Assembly (NCBI GenBank): GCA_050304135.1
Contig: JBNLDC010000041.1
Span: 1-64,000 of the forward strand
DNA from: JAFGNB01 sp050304135
GTDB lineage: Bacteria > Fibrobacterota > Chitinivibrionia > Chitinivibrionales > Chitinispirillaceae
Length of the DNA: 64,000 bases
Reading direction: 5' to 3'
This document shows, in pieces, positions 1 to 9,485 of the stretch (within the stretch, counting starts at the first letter, position 1; each line of letters opens with the position of its first letter). The position numbers and the translations under genes are program-made. The notes under the pieces are model-generated. The model saw only the letters and a list, made by a program, of their open reading frames with translations, ran no database searches and was not told the DNA's origin.

Positions 1-23
1 AAATAAATATTACCCATAACTGT

Positions 24-116
24 CGTTCATACTTCCCTTCGATAAACTCAGGGTAAACTCAAACTCAGCATGAACGGTATTTTTCCCGCTCATTCTGAGC
101 ATCGTCGAAGAATCTC
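24..116. repeat. dispersed palindromic repeat, copy A
   Basis: Arms CGTTCAT (24-30) and ATGAACG (70-76) enclose a block with ACTTCCCTTCG and two AAACTCA units. A second part (87-116) carries GCTCATTCTGAGC followed by a GTCGAAGA motif. The same order of blocks recurs at 31293-31399, so this is a copy of a dispersed element and not a gene. No coding sequence is seen at 1-181. Confidence 0.7.
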
Positions 117-181
117 TGAAACACGAGTGAGGTATATTTAATCGCCGTAGTAATAATCCGAAGCCGGTGACCAGTTAAAAG

Positions 182-397
182 ATGGTCAGGAATCAAATCA
201 GATCCAACAAACCTCCTGTTACAAAAGAGACCTGCCACCGGTTGCTATCAGAAGGAATAGAGGAAGATGAGGTCATACGGCTCATCGCCTGTGTGGTTGC
301 AAACGAGATGTATACTGTCATGAAATCCGGAAAGTCATCCAGTCCGGATGACTATGCGAAGGATATGAAGCAACTTCCTGAAATGCCCTGGGAGTGA
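182..397 (+). CDS. small conserved-looking hypothetical protein (71 aa)
   Basis: A short, soluble, acidic protein with no signal peptide or membrane segment. The central part, with EEDEVIRLIACVVANEMY, looks like a compact helical domain. The style is that of small DUF1841-like or SEC-C-associated proteins that accompany metabolic enzymes, but I cannot assign it with certainty. The start chosen is the first ATG after the dispersed repeat; no strong ribosome binding site precedes it. It stands alone: the next gene lies on the other strand. Function unknown. Confidence 0.5.
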   Translation: MVRNQIRSNKPPVTKETCHRLLSEGIEEDEVIRLIACVVANEMYTVMKSGKSSSPDDYAKDMKQLPEMPWE

Positions 398-556
398 GGA
401 CAGAATTCAGGAGTCAGGATAGCAGCAACACCACTGCAATTCAGTGGGCACCGGTCTTGTGTGGTGACCAAAGCGAAGGTTGACCGGGATAGACGTACCT
501 GCAATTCACTATTCGTGTGGATTGCTATAAGTCAGTTACTACATCTGCCATACCCT

Positions 557-1417
557 CTACTGCGTAACCAGCAGCAGCTTCACCGATCTCCCCCGACCGC
601 CGTCAAGGTCGACGAGGGCATCACCGCTTTTCCGGATGATCTCGCGATGCATCAGCAGTTCCTGGTAACGGATGCGGAGCCGGGATCGTTTGCCGAGCCG
701 CACATCAAATCCTCCACCTGCGGAAACCGTTTCCAGTTCATACGAGAGCCGGTCGCGTGAGCGGAAAAAACTCAGATCATATCTGAGTTCTCCAACAACC
801 AGAGTCCGGGGAAAAATCCGGCGGCTTAGCTGAAGGTTATCCCAGTTGATAGCGAGTTTCGTTTGGGGATTGATATCCCACCTGAGGGTTGGAAGCAGAT
901 TGAGCGGTACACGCCAGGCGTCAAAGTGGTACTGAGCCACAATTCCCAATCCGATCGTCAGCTTTTTTGAAACAGTGAACCGGTGGTCGTAAATCAGGTG
1001 CAGGTAGCCTATGCGATCATTGACTTTGGAAAAATCGGTGGCGATACCGGGACCGACCATAAAGGAGCCTTTCTGACCGGGCGGCGTGAACAGGGTTACT
1101 CCGGCGAAAATGCCGTAGCGGTGAAACAGGTGGGGAGAACCGTTGAGCGGTGCACCGTTATAGGTGATTTGCCGGTGCAGAAGGTCCGCTTCGACTGCGG
1201 AGAATACTTTTTTACCTGCAATTGTAAACGACGGAAGCCCGGCATATATCCAGAGATCCTGAAAGGTGCCGTCGGCATTCAGCGAGTCGCCGGAAACGTT
1301 TCCACCGAAATAGTGTTCCCCCGAGGCGGTAAGGTAGTACCTGCCGCACCACGCCGGTGGTGCGGCTACGGTGGTCAGGAGTACGACAAGCAACGGGAAA
1401 ACGAGTTTATGCTTCAT
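557..1417 (-). CDS. outer-membrane beta-barrel protein (286 aa)
   Basis: The ATG at 1417 begins a clear Sec signal peptide (MKHKLVFPLLVVLLTTVAAP, cleavage near AWC-G), so the longer reading frame to 1561 is not needed. The mature part is rich in alternating aromatic/polar strands, for example the repeated Tyr-x-Leu pattern and a C-terminal VKLLLVTQ strand. This is typical of a small outer-membrane barrel such as the DUF6268 class. It probably sits in the outer membrane; ligand unknown. Convergent or divergent neighbours give no functional hint. Confidence 0.65.
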   Translation of the reverse strand: MKHKLVFPLLVVLLTTVAAPPAWCGRYYLTASGEHYFGGNVSGDSLNADGTFQDLWIYAGLPSFTIAGKKVFSAVEADLLHRQITYNGAPLNGSPHLFHRYGIFAGVTLFTPPGQKGSFMVGPGIATDFSKVNDRIGYLHLIYDHRFTVSKKLTIGLGIVAQYHFDAWRVPLNLLPTLRWDINPQTKLAINWDNLQLSRRIFPRTLVVGELRYDLSFFRSRDRLSYELETVSAGGGFDVRLGKRSRLRIRYQELLMHREIIRKSGDALVDLDGGRGRSVKLLLVTQ

Positions 1418-1643
1418 AGTGGCAGCCGATGGCGGAGGGTGATGAAGTTCCGGTACTCTTACCATGATAAAATAACTTATCCGGTGGCTGTCGGGGGGAA
1501 TCCGGTGTTTCGATGCACAGCAAGTGCCTGGTAATTGTCTTGAACCGTACCACGATGACAATAGTATTTTACTGCCGGAACCCGCTGCAGCTGTTCCAAC
1601 AGACAGCAGCGATGATGCATAACCGGAAATTCCAGGGGAAACA

Positions 1644-2204
1644 ATGAAAACCCTCGTTCTCTACTACTCGCACACCGGCAACAACGCATGGCTCGCCCGG
1701 AAAATCGCGGATTCCCTGAACAGCGACATTGAACCGGTAACCCCGCGGATGAATCTGCTGCCGCTGCTGATTCTGTTCTCGCTGCTTAAATTACATCCCG
1801 GAGTCAAACGACTCAGACACCGGGTGGAAGAGTACGATGCGACTATCATCGTTGGTCCTGTCTGGATGGGACAGCTGATTCTGCCGCTCTACAGTGTGAT
1901 AGCCAAATACGGTAAACGAATGAAGAAAATGTACTTTGCAACCTGCTGCGGGAGCGAGGACGAGAAAAAAGACGACAAATTCGGCTATGGCAGCGTCTTC
2001 GAACAGGTGAAAAATCTGGCAGGGACGACCTGTGTTCACTGCGAAGCGTTTCCGGTCGGTCTGGTGCTCCCTCCGGAGCAGCGGGAGGACAGCAAAGCCA
2101 TGATGGCGGCGCGGTTATCGGAGGAAAATTTTACGGGGCAACTCCAACAGCGCTTTTTTGAATTCATCGGCAGAATTACCGCGGCTTCTGAGAATGAAAT
2201 TTGA
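1644..2204 (+). CDS. flavodoxin family protein
   Basis: The N-terminus LYYSHTGNNAWLARKIAD is the flavodoxin FMN phosphate-binding loop (S/T-x-T-G-N) following the first beta strand. The GPVWMGQLILPLYSVIAKYG region matches the second flavin-contact loop of the long-chain flavodoxin/NAD(P)H-quinone reductase-like group. At 186 aa it is of normal size. It likely carries electrons between FMN and an unknown partner in the cytoplasm. The ribosome site is AGGGGAAAC just before the ATG. The next gene begins near or slightly within its 3' end, so the two may be co-transcribed. Confidence 0.8.
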   Translation: MKTLVLYYSHTGNNAWLARKIADSLNSDIEPVTPRMNLLPLLILFSLLKLHPGVKRLRHRVEEYDATIIVGPVWMGQLILPLYSVIAKYGKRMKKMYFATCCGSEDEKKDDKFGYGSVFEQVKNLAGTTCVHCEAFPVGLVLPPEQREDSKAMMAARLSEENFTGQLQQRFFEFIGRITAASENEI

Positions 2205-2208
2205 ATTA

Positions 2209-3444
2209 ATGACGAATCCTGACCAACCGGCCTGCCATGTCTGTTTACCGGAGCGGACCCGCGTGTGTCTGCGGATGCTGCTGTCACTTATCCTTGGTAC
2301 GCTTATCGTACCGGCTGTTGCCCTCGATGTAACCATCACCTCGACATTCGACCGGAATTTTCAGGAAAAATGGAGCCACCGGATGCCGGACAGGTTACCG
2401 GTGCTCTCTTCAGCTGATACGGCGTATGCCGGAATACCGCTCTCCCTTCAGCTCTTTTTCAGGAACTATGCCTGCAATTACTTTCACATCGCGGATCTTT
2501 CATTTTCGTATACCGTTGCGGGACCCGACGGGGGAGTGGTAAGGGATACCGGGGGAATCACCGCATTCACCGGAGTTGTTGAAGGGGACACCGGTGTGCT
2601 CTTAAGCAACGCGGCACCGGAGATTACCTTTACACGGAGGGAAAAACCGGGAGTTTACACGTTCATGGTAACGGTGGAAGACCGGATTTCCCGGAAGACA
2701 ACGCACCGGGAAAAGAAAATTGTTCTGGCCGGGTATCCCTCCGTGCCGCCGGACCGTTTTGATGTGGTTTCGTTCAATGTCTGGGTGCACGACTTCTGCA
2801 TCGCTCCGGACCCCGGACGGGCGGTGGCGGCATTCCGCTGGTTTATGAACAGCCCGTCAAGCGACAACGACCGTATCTTCTGGCCGGTATTCTACTTTTT
2901 TCAGTCGCTGTTTCATGCCTATCCGGCACTTGTCGACGAACTGGCTGCAACCTTTCCCGGCAGTTCGGTGCGGGTACGTGAGTACACCGTTCTGTTGTTC
3001 AGGGTGCTCGAGGTGAAGCGCCGTGCATCGTGGCGTATTCCCGATAGGCTCTGGAAAAAGTTCGACGGTATGAAGGAAACCGGCTATCTGGATCCCTTTA
3101 CCCTTACGCTCAAGAGCGGATCGGCGCAGTTTCTGGAGCAGGGGTTTTACTGCTACGGCAGGTACGGCATGATCCGGTTTCTGATCGGGTGTCTGGGATT
3201 GCATACCCCGGAGGGATACGATGCTTTTATCCGGGACTGCCGGAAGTACGGATGGAGTGCTGCGGATGCCCTGGAACGGTCGGTTGCCTTACGATTATCC
3301 GATGATGCACGAATGATTCTGTCGAAGGCGTATCCGAAACACCGGTTGATCCGTTCGTACTGTGATTACGCTCTCGCGTTTGATTCGCTGCCGAACGATG
3401 TAGTCAGAGTACTTGGAGAGATCATACAGTCAACAGGTCATTGA
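2209..3444 (+). CDS. secreted protein of unknown function (about 411 aa)
   Basis: No family recognised. A basic stretch (RTRVCLR) followed by MLLSLILGTLIVPAVA and a likely cleavage before LDVTITS marks a signal peptide, so it is exported. The start is uncertain: in-frame ATGs occur at 2158 and 2194 (inside or at the flavodoxin end), at 2209 and at 2275. I take 2209, just after the flavodoxin stop; 2275 would give the shortest signal peptide. The mature N-terminal half reads like a beta-sandwich (strands around VAGPDGGVVRDTGGITAF), while the C-terminal half is helical. It may form an operon with the flavodoxin and the next secreted protein. Confidence 0.55.
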   Translation: MTNPDQPACHVCLPERTRVCLRMLLSLILGTLIVPAVALDVTITSTFDRNFQEKWSHRMPDRLPVLSSADTAYAGIPLSLQLFFRNYACNYFHIADLSFSYTVAGPDGGVVRDTGGITAFTGVVEGDTGVLLSNAAPEITFTRREKPGVYTFMVTVEDRISRKTTHREKKIVLAGYPSVPPDRFDVVSFNVWVHDFCIAPDPGRAVAAFRWFMNSPSSDNDRIFWPVFYFFQSLFHAYPALVDELAATFPGSSVRVREYTVLLFRVLEVKRRASWRIPDRLWKKFDGMKETGYLDPFTLTLKSGSAQFLEQGFYCYGRYGMIRFLIGCLGLHTPEGYDAFIRDCRKYGWSAADALERSVALRLSDDARMILSKAYPKHRLIRSYCDYALAFDSLPNDVVRVLGEIIQSTGH

Positions 3445-3523
3445 TAGCATCATGTCGTTTGAAAATAGCAGGTTGTATCGATTATTTTATAGTCACTTAC
3501 ACAATGAGAACCAGGGAGGTGCA

Positions 3524-3931
3524 ATGAAACGGGTGAATGCGTTGGTACTGCTGTTGACTGTCATGGCAGGGATGCTTTTTGCCCAACCGGATCTTTACGG
3601 ATACAGCGTTATTTCGGATGGCAAGGTGACACTTTACGAAAAAACAAGACGGTATGCGAGTGTCGGTGGAGCCGGGGCAATGACTACCTCGACGAAACGG
3701 TTGTACCGGTTGCGGGATCAGCGGGGGAATGTCGTCCGTTTCAAAGTAAAAACACTTTCATCGATCCTTGCCGACAACCCGGAATCAATGCGGCTCCTGA
3801 AAAAACAGAAACAGCGGTATGTCACCATGGTCTGTGTGGCTCCGCTGATCATCCCGTTATTCTTTTACCAGTTCGTGGTGCCGAATCCCAAAAGTTATAT
3901 GATCGAAGCGGTGAAGGTGTATAACCGGTAG
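3524..3931 (+). CDS. small secreted protein of unknown function (135 aa)
   Basis: The ATG at 3524 follows a perfect AGGGAGGT Shine-Dalgarno and begins a signal peptide (MKRVNALVLLLTVMAGMLFAQ). The protein ends with a hydrophobic stretch (VCVAPLIIPLFFYQFVV) that could be a single membrane anchor or a buried strand. No known domain recognised. It lies about 80 bp after the preceding secreted protein and probably shares its transcript. Confidence 0.65.
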   Translation: MKRVNALVLLLTVMAGMLFAQPDLYGYSVISDGKVTLYEKTRRYASVGGAGAMTTSTKRLYRLRDQRGNVVRFKVKTLSSILADNPESMRLLKKQKQRYVTMVCVAPLIIPLFFYQFVVPNPKSYMIEAVKVYNR

Positions 3932-4001
3932 ACAGGTACATTTCCGGATGGTTCAACGGTCAGGGCTGTTTCTCCGGTACAACCAGTCTGGTTTTCGATG
4001 G

Positions 4002-4820
4002 TCAATCTGCCGGGGTTATCTTTTCTTTCCCGATTGCCTGAAGACGGTACAGTTGCACTTTGGTATACTCGTAACTGAGAATGATCAGGCTTGAAAAGAG
4101 CCAGACGGTAACTGCTTCGATCGGCAGATCAGTCCAGAAACTGATGAATACACCGACCATCTGCCTGCTGTTGTACCCCCAGTAGCCTCTCGGCAGCGCG
4201 AGTGTTACCTCCCAGATGATCGAGATACAGAGTGTTGTCACTATGGTGAACACCAGTGCCCGCGTATTGACAAAAAGACGTGATATCCGCCAGAAAAATA
4301 TCCAGGGAACATACGCCGCGGTCGAGAGAAAGATAAAATAACCGGGAACAGAAAAGCCGGAGCTGCCGCCAAGCAGGTACTTGCATGCGATTGAACCACC
4401 GCAGAGAAGCACCAGGGTCAGCAGTGAGCGCAGGGTGACGGTAAGGTACACCTTCCGGCGCAGACGCCGCGCATACCGCAGGTACCTGGAGTCGGGAACA
4501 TTGTACTTTGCCAGAAAATATTCGTCGTTGAGTACGTAAAAGGCGATGATGAACCAGAATCCGGACAGATAGAACACGAACTCCTCGATAGGAATCCCCC
4601 GGAGCGAGATGCCGAGCGTCATTCCGGGATCCGGGAAGGTGAAGAACCGGCGGGCGAAGAACAGATCGAGCACAAATCCGACGGTCGAGAGTACGCAGAG
4701 GTTAAGCAGCATCGCCAGGCGGGGAACCGGTGCCAGTGAACGTTTACTAATAAAAAATACCGTCATGACCGCCACGGGAACAATCCAGAACAGCAGTGAG
4801 AGCGTATACTCGGGAATCAT
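4002..4820 (-). CDS. lycopene cyclase domain membrane protein, second of a pair
   Basis: About seven hydrophobic segments and the motif RGIPIEEFVFYLSGF, which is the P-x-E-E-F signature of the heterodimeric/fused bacterial and fungal lycopene cyclase (CrtYc/CrtYd, CarR) domain. A second half-motif is WTDLPIEAVTVWLF. At 272 aa it is long enough for two such domains. In the family these proteins cyclise the ends of linear carotenoids within the membrane. The gene overlaps the upstream paralogue by 4 bp (ATGA), so translation is probably coupled. No crt genes for making lycopene are in this window, so the actual substrate is uncertain. Confidence 0.75.
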   Translation of the reverse strand: MIPEYTLSLLFWIVPVAVMTVFFISKRSLAPVPRLAMLLNLCVLSTVGFVLDLFFARRFFTFPDPGMTLGISLRGIPIEEFVFYLSGFWFIIAFYVLNDEYFLAKYNVPDSRYLRYARRLRRKVYLTVTLRSLLTLVLLCGGSIACKYLLGGSSGFSVPGYFIFLSTAAYVPWIFFWRISRLFVNTRALVFTIVTTLCISIIWEVTLALPRGYWGYNSRQMVGVFISFWTDLPIEAVTVWLFSSLIILSYEYTKVQLYRLQAIGKEKITPAD

Positions 4821-5692
4821 GTCGACTCCTTGACGGGGCGTGCGCCGGCCGGGCCTTTCGTCTGTTTTTTAAAGAATGCATAGAGCACGATAGACAGAAA
4901 CTGCATCAGAAAATAAAAAATAAACTCTTCGATGCAGGTTTTCCCCATCGGCCAGACCGATTGTCCGGTGAATACCCTCCAGATATCAAGCGGATAGACC
5001 GCCAGCAGCTCAAATATGACCGATGCAGGGGCGAGCAGTGCATTGATGAGCCAGAAGGCGCGCAGATCATTGCGGTCACGGGAGAGCATCGCGTAAAACA
5101 GTATCGCCAGCACCGGGGAGACGGGGTAGACAAACAGTATGTTGTCAAGAGGTATGCCGAAGAGGTACCCGATGACGGTATTGTTGTACTCCCATCCCAT
5201 TCCGCGGTCGAGAAGGATGATCTCGTAGGTGGAGAGCAGGTAGACCATAATAGTGGCGGTAACGGCGAGTGCGAATGAGTTGACATAGGCAAAGTACCGG
5301 AAGACCAGTACGATGCTGATGCCGTACACCACCAGCATGTAGCCGGTCCAGATTCCCCGCTTGAGCCACTGAGCAGGGGGGAGGCCTCCCCGGATTCCGG
5401 CTGCAAGCCAGACCAGAAGCATGACCAGCGCTAAACCGGCGAGCCAGTAAAAGAGTTTACGGGTAAAGCGACGCCACCCCGGAACCGGTATACGATCTGC
5501 CTGTTCGGGGGGAGCGGACCATTTCATTCCGGAAAAAGTGGCGTTGTAAACCGCCAGAGCGATGAGCAGCACTCCGATTTCAGAGGAAAAGTAGAGGTAC
5601 CGTGATGCGCAACCGAACCAGTCCGTGTGCCAGCACAGGATCATGCCGACCATAATTGCCCAGCAGAAATGTATTCCCACCCGTGACTTCAC
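4817..5692 (-). CDS. lycopene cyclase-like membrane protein, first of a pair
   Basis: A 291-aa polytopic protein. MGWEYNNTVIGYLFGIPLDN and MGKTCIEEFIFYFLMQFL are the paired motifs of the lycopene cyclase domain, with a C-terminal I-E-E-F/Y-F core like that of the downstream gene. The first half-motif has Pro-Leu-Asp instead of Pro-x-Glu-Glu, so one of the two sites may be altered. It probably works together with the following paralogue, perhaps as a heteromer. A 166-bp gap separates it from the hybrid kinase upstream, so it may have its own promoter. Confidence 0.65.
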   Translation of the reverse strand: MKSRVGIHFCWAIMVGMILCWHTDWFGCASRYLYFSSEIGVLLIALAVYNATFSGMKWSAPPEQADRIPVPGWRRFTRKLFYWLAGLALVMLLVWLAAGIRGGLPPAQWLKRGIWTGYMLVVYGISIVLVFRYFAYVNSFALAVTATIMVYLLSTYEIILLDRGMGWEYNNTVIGYLFGIPLDNILFVYPVSPVLAILFYAMLSRDRNDLRAFWLINALLAPASVIFELLAVYPLDIWRVFTGQSVWPMGKTCIEEFIFYFLMQFLSIVLYAFFKKQTKGPAGARPVKEST

Positions 5693-5858
5693 TGCAAATC
5701 TCCTTCCTGATTGTTCAAGACGATCGATCCGGAAATTAAATGCAACTTTAAACCATACGTGTTCAGGAGTACCGGCTGTTCAGTTCTCTGTCACTGAACA
5801 TTTAAACAATAATCAAGGTACCGTAAACATTACCTTGTACTACCTGATGAGGTGAAAA

Positions 5859-8033
5859 CTATTGTTTGTTGAGAACCTGCTGTATCAGCACCGCAAGATC
5901 GTCAAACTGAAACGGTTTCTGCATGAACTTGACATGTGCCCATTCCTCTTCGGAAAGCATATTCTGCTTGAGGCCGTAACCTGAAAGCAGAATTACCTTG
6001 AGATTCGGGTCTCTGTTCCTGAATTCCCGAACCGTCTCGACCCCATTGAGTCCCGGCATCATGTAATCAACCACCGCGCAATCGAAGCTTTCGCGGAAAA
6101 ACGCGTTGAGGCCTTCCTGACCATTATTGGCGCATACGACCCGAAACCCCAAACCGGAAAAAACCTCCTGCGCAATATCCAGTATCGAGGGTTCGTCGTC
6201 AATTACAAGAATTTTACCGGCAGAGGAGACCGCTTTCAGTCCGGCAGTTTCAGCCGTGGCAGGTTCCGCCATGGTTGCCGCGGAACTCAGAGGAAGACAA
6301 ATGGTAAACACCGTTCCGGTTCCAACCGTTGAATCAACGGTAATGATACCATGGTGGTCTTTAATGGTGCCGTACACAGCAGCGAGGCCCATGCCGGTAC
6401 CTTTGCCCGGTTCTTTGGTCGTGAAAAACGGATCGAAAACCTTTATACTCAGTTCCGGGGGAATCCCGCATCCGGTATCGCCAACGCGTATGGCCAGGCA
6501 GGGGATAATTTTATTGGCTTCAGGTGCTTTGGAATGGTGGCTGCAGTCGGTTCTGACCTCGGTTGAGAAACGCAGCGTACCTCCATTGGGCATGGCATCA
6601 CGGGCATTGAGTGCGAGGTTGAGAAGCGCATTCTGCAACAGGGAGGGGTCACCCGTGATCCGGGCGGACCCGGCTTTCAGCTCTTTTATGATGATAATTT
6701 TTTTATCGATGGAGTGATGAAGCATCGTGATCACCTCGTTGATAATGTCATGCATGTCCACCGATACCGATTTTATTTTCCCTTTCCGTGCAAATGCCAG
6801 GAGCTTGTGTGTCACGTCGCTTGCACGTTGTACCCCGAGCAGAAGGTTGTCCGCCCATTTGGTCGGTTTCTCGCGACCGGTGGCTGTGGCGTCGCGCCGC
6901 AGCAGTTGAGCATACCCCTGAATACTGGTGAGCTGATTATTGAAGTCGTGAGCGATTCCGCCGGCAAGTTGTCCGACCGCCTCCATCTTTTGCGATTGAC
7001 GCAGCGTCTCTTCCAGACGATGCTGTTCCGTATTATCATGCACCATTGCTACAACACCGTTCGCCCCGCTGGCCGAAAAATGGTGCGGGCTGAGAAGAAA
7101 CAGTATTCTTCCGCTTTGTCCGGAGCTTTCCACCGAAAATTCGTACTCCTCGGTTTGCACCGTTTCGCCGTTTTTTGCTTTTTCTATAAACGGTACTACC
7201 ATGGCAAGTCCGAGCTGCGTAAAAAGGTCCTCCACGTTCATATCGTACACGTTGTTGAACAACAGACCGGTCATCCGTTCCATGGCGGGATTCCATACAA
7301 CACACCGGAGTGCGGTATCGAATACCAGAATTCCTTCACCGGCACCGGCAATAATCTGGTCGCTGAATCTTCGGGCAACCTCGGCATTTTCCTCGGCGGC
7401 GGCACGTTCGGTAATTTCCAGCGACAGACTCTTGTTTTTTCTGATGATGGACGATATCAGATCCATCACATACCGGTTGAACAGAATACTGATGAATGCT
7501 CCCGCCCAGGTGAAGAGTAGTGCGGTTGAAAGATGGGTTCCGGAGGAAATAATCCTGTAACGCCTTATCGTACCCTCAATTTTAGGCAGGAGGGTCAGTT
7601 CCGGTATAATGAACGAACAGACGACAAGCCCGGCGGTATAGAAGGTGGTCCATCCTATGGCTGCTCCGAACGAGAGAAATATACCGGCGAGGAGTGAATC
7701 GAAAAAGAGAAAAAAGACTGAATCGTTGATATGCAGCAGCGATACGAAAAAAATATTCATGCAGAAAGAGAGCAGTTCAAAAATATGTACCGCAGGGGCG
7801 AGTTTTCCTCTCCGTAAAAAAGGCAGCGGCACCAGCACCGAAAGAGTTACAAGCACCGTGGCGAAAAACATTACCGGAATGCGCAGGGCGATAAAAATCC
7901 CCATGGTCGGCAGACAGACGACAAAAATCAGGGCGAACAGCATCTGGTGGAACGCATTGAGCTTCCACTCATACACGGGATCGGTATGGGTGATATTCGG
8001 TCGGAAGAGGGAATTAATGAATTTACGGTGCAC
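5859..8033 (-). CDS. hybrid sensor histidine kinase with receiver domain
   Basis: Residues 1-200 hold about six membrane segments (a possible 7TM-like sensor region). These are followed by a short coiled coil, a PAS domain (about 225-345), HisKA with phospho-acceptor GGIAHDFNNQ, an ATPase domain (N box LNLALNARDAMP, G1 GDTGCGIPPE, F box FDPFFTTKEPGKGTGMGLAAV) and a C-terminal receiver (about 605-720, acidic IDDEPS, phospho-site VVDYMMPG). Such kinases move phosphate from His to the attached Asp and on to an unknown partner. No partner regulator is adjacent. It is a clear paralogue of the kinase at 11533-13695. Confidence 0.93.
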   Translation of the reverse strand: MHRKFINSLFRPNITHTDPVYEWKLNAFHQMLFALIFVVCLPTMGIFIALRIPVMFFATVLVTLSVLVPLPFLRRGKLAPAVHIFELLSFCMNIFFVSLLHINDSVFFLFFDSLLAGIFLSFGAAIGWTTFYTAGLVVCSFIIPELTLLPKIEGTIRRYRIISSGTHLSTALLFTWAGAFISILFNRYVMDLISSIIRKNKSLSLEITERAAAEENAEVARRFSDQIIAGAGEGILVFDTALRCVVWNPAMERMTGLLFNNVYDMNVEDLFTQLGLAMVVPFIEKAKNGETVQTEEYEFSVESSGQSGRILFLLSPHHFSASGANGVVAMVHDNTEQHRLEETLRQSQKMEAVGQLAGGIAHDFNNQLTSIQGYAQLLRRDATATGREKPTKWADNLLLGVQRASDVTHKLLAFARKGKIKSVSVDMHDIINEVITMLHHSIDKKIIIIKELKAGSARITGDPSLLQNALLNLALNARDAMPNGGTLRFSTEVRTDCSHHSKAPEANKIIPCLAIRVGDTGCGIPPELSIKVFDPFFTTKEPGKGTGMGLAAVYGTIKDHHGIITVDSTVGTGTVFTICLPLSSAATMAEPATAETAGLKAVSSAGKILVIDDEPSILDIAQEVFSGLGFRVVCANNGQEGLNAFFRESFDCAVVDYMMPGLNGVETVREFRNRDPNLKVILLSGYGLKQNMLSEEEWAHVKFMQKPFQFDDLAVLIQQVLNKQ

Positions 8034-8299
8034 TGCAGCCTCGTATCAAGTAGTGTTGAGCGGGGCTCCGCCCGTGACGAATGGGTTCCGGTTTTACCTG
8101 TTCTTTCACTGCAAACGGTGACCATCGTGTGCGGATGGGCTCTGTAATGGTACAGTATTTTCAGGCTCGGAGCCATAGAATACGGAATACGATGCGTGGG
8201 CTCTTTCCGGTCGCGAATCACAGAAAGTTCCGGGACAGTGCATTGGCACCGGTTTCAGTTTGCCGGTGTACGCCCTGGGGTGCATGGGGGGCTGGCTGC

Positions 8300-9400
8300 T
8301 TACTTCTCGGAATACCGGCCCAGAAAAAGCATGATTGCAGCACCTGCCGCACAACAGATCAATACCATTGCAAGTTCACCCGCACCTCCGGGGAGAATGT
8401 TCACGTTGGTGCGCACCACCACATCGTGAAGCAGTGAAATACCGTCGGCTTCCTTGACGTACTGGTCCATGACAATAGTACTTTTAAACGGCCAGAGTGT
8501 ATAGAGTGAGCCTGCCATAAGACCGGTGAGAAAGGCGATCGTGCCGTTATAATACCGTTTGAATACGAACGTGACCAGTCGGGCGAACAGCAGGCCGCCG
8601 ATTACCATGCCGCATCCGAAGAACATCAGAAAAAGAAGATAATCGAGTTTGAGCGTCCGGAGCGATGAGATCGCACCGAGTACCTTGTGGTACTGGCCCA
8701 CCAGAATAAGTACCAGTGAGCCGCTGATGCCGGGAAGCACCATGGCACTCACGCCGAGTGCACCCGCCAATGCTCCCACCGCGAATTCTCCCGGGGTGTA
8801 AATACCTGCATACAATGATTTCGCCGCTTCCGCAGAGGTCGCATTCTTCTGCTGCTCTCCTGCTTCCTGTTGTTCGTAACGGATGCGGTAATGGTCGGAT
8901 TTGGTTTTCGCCTTGTCGGCAGGGTTGACCGCCATGGTGACTCCGACGGTAACCATCAGTCCCAGCAGCAGCATAACGATACGGCCGCCCGTGAATTTTC
9001 CGACAAGTTTCATTGACAGGAGCGTCGAGATGATGATCAGCCCGAAGAAAAATGCATACGTTGCCGGAAACTGTTTCGAGAGAAGGTACATCATGACATC
9101 TGAGAGGATTACAATTGCCGCAACGGCGCTGATACCTAACTTCATCAGAAAAAAGAGGTCGTTTTTAACAATCAGCTCCACTAACGCACCGAAGTGCACC
9201 TTGCGTTCACGGCTTGCTAGAATGCCCGCGGCATGCTGCAGCATACCTTTCAGTGCCGCAATGTTCAAACCGCTGATCGCCGACATTACCCGCTGGTACA
9301 TCCCGAGGATGAGCAGAAACGTGCCGCCGGAAACACCGGGAATGATATTGGCGATACCGATGAGAAAACCGGAACCGAGTTCTCTGAGAAGTACGTTCAT
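8300..9400 (-). CDS. DUF368 polyprenyl-phosphate translocase (PopT family)
   Basis: The ATG at 9400 is preceded by an AAAGGCAG ribosome site and gives the conserved N-terminus with GIANIIPGVSGGTFLLILGM. The open frame upstream of it only shadows pcm. A second internal copy, LPGISGSLVLILVGQY, completes the inverted-repeat architecture of DUF368, and eight or more hydrophobic segments are visible. Members of DUF368 (PopT) were recently shown to recycle undecaprenyl phosphate across the cytoplasmic membrane. A soluble insert rich in Glu/Gln (about residues 155-195) lies between the halves. The neighbours (GT2 glycosyltransferase, acyltransferase) fit an envelope-building group. Confidence 0.85.
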   Translation of the reverse strand: MNVLLRELGSGFLIGIANIIPGVSGGTFLLILGMYQRVMSAISGLNIAALKGMLQHAAGILASRERKVHFGALVELIVKNDLFFLMKLGISAVAAIVILSDVMMYLLSKQFPATYAFFFGLIIISTLLSMKLVGKFTGGRIVMLLLGLMVTVGVTMAVNPADKAKTKSDHYRIRYEQQEAGEQQKNATSAEAAKSLYAGIYTPGEFAVGALAGALGVSAMVLPGISGSLVLILVGQYHKVLGAISSLRTLKLDYLLFLMFFGCGMVIGGLLFARLVTFVFKRYYNGTIAFLTGLMAGSLYTLWPFKSTIVMDQYVKEADGISLLHDVVVRTNVNILPGGAGELAMVLICCAAGAAIMLFLGRYSEK

Positions 9401-9485
9401 CTGCCTTTGATCCTTGTTTTTTGTTGAAGGTGAGATCCCTTGTGTGTCAAGCCTCCCGGGGAGATCCCGATTCGTGCGGTGAAGG

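Noticed and set aside
461..760. Plus-strand frame of 99 codons
   Set aside because: It lies opposite the 3' part of the outer-membrane barrel gene and has no domain character or ribosome site.
983..1534. Plus-strand frame of 183 codons opposite the barrel gene
   Set aside because: Antisense shadow; the minus strand has a signal peptide and barrel pattern.
6127..7520. Long plus-strand frames within the hybrid kinase
   Set aside because: Shadows of the kinase gene; no family features.
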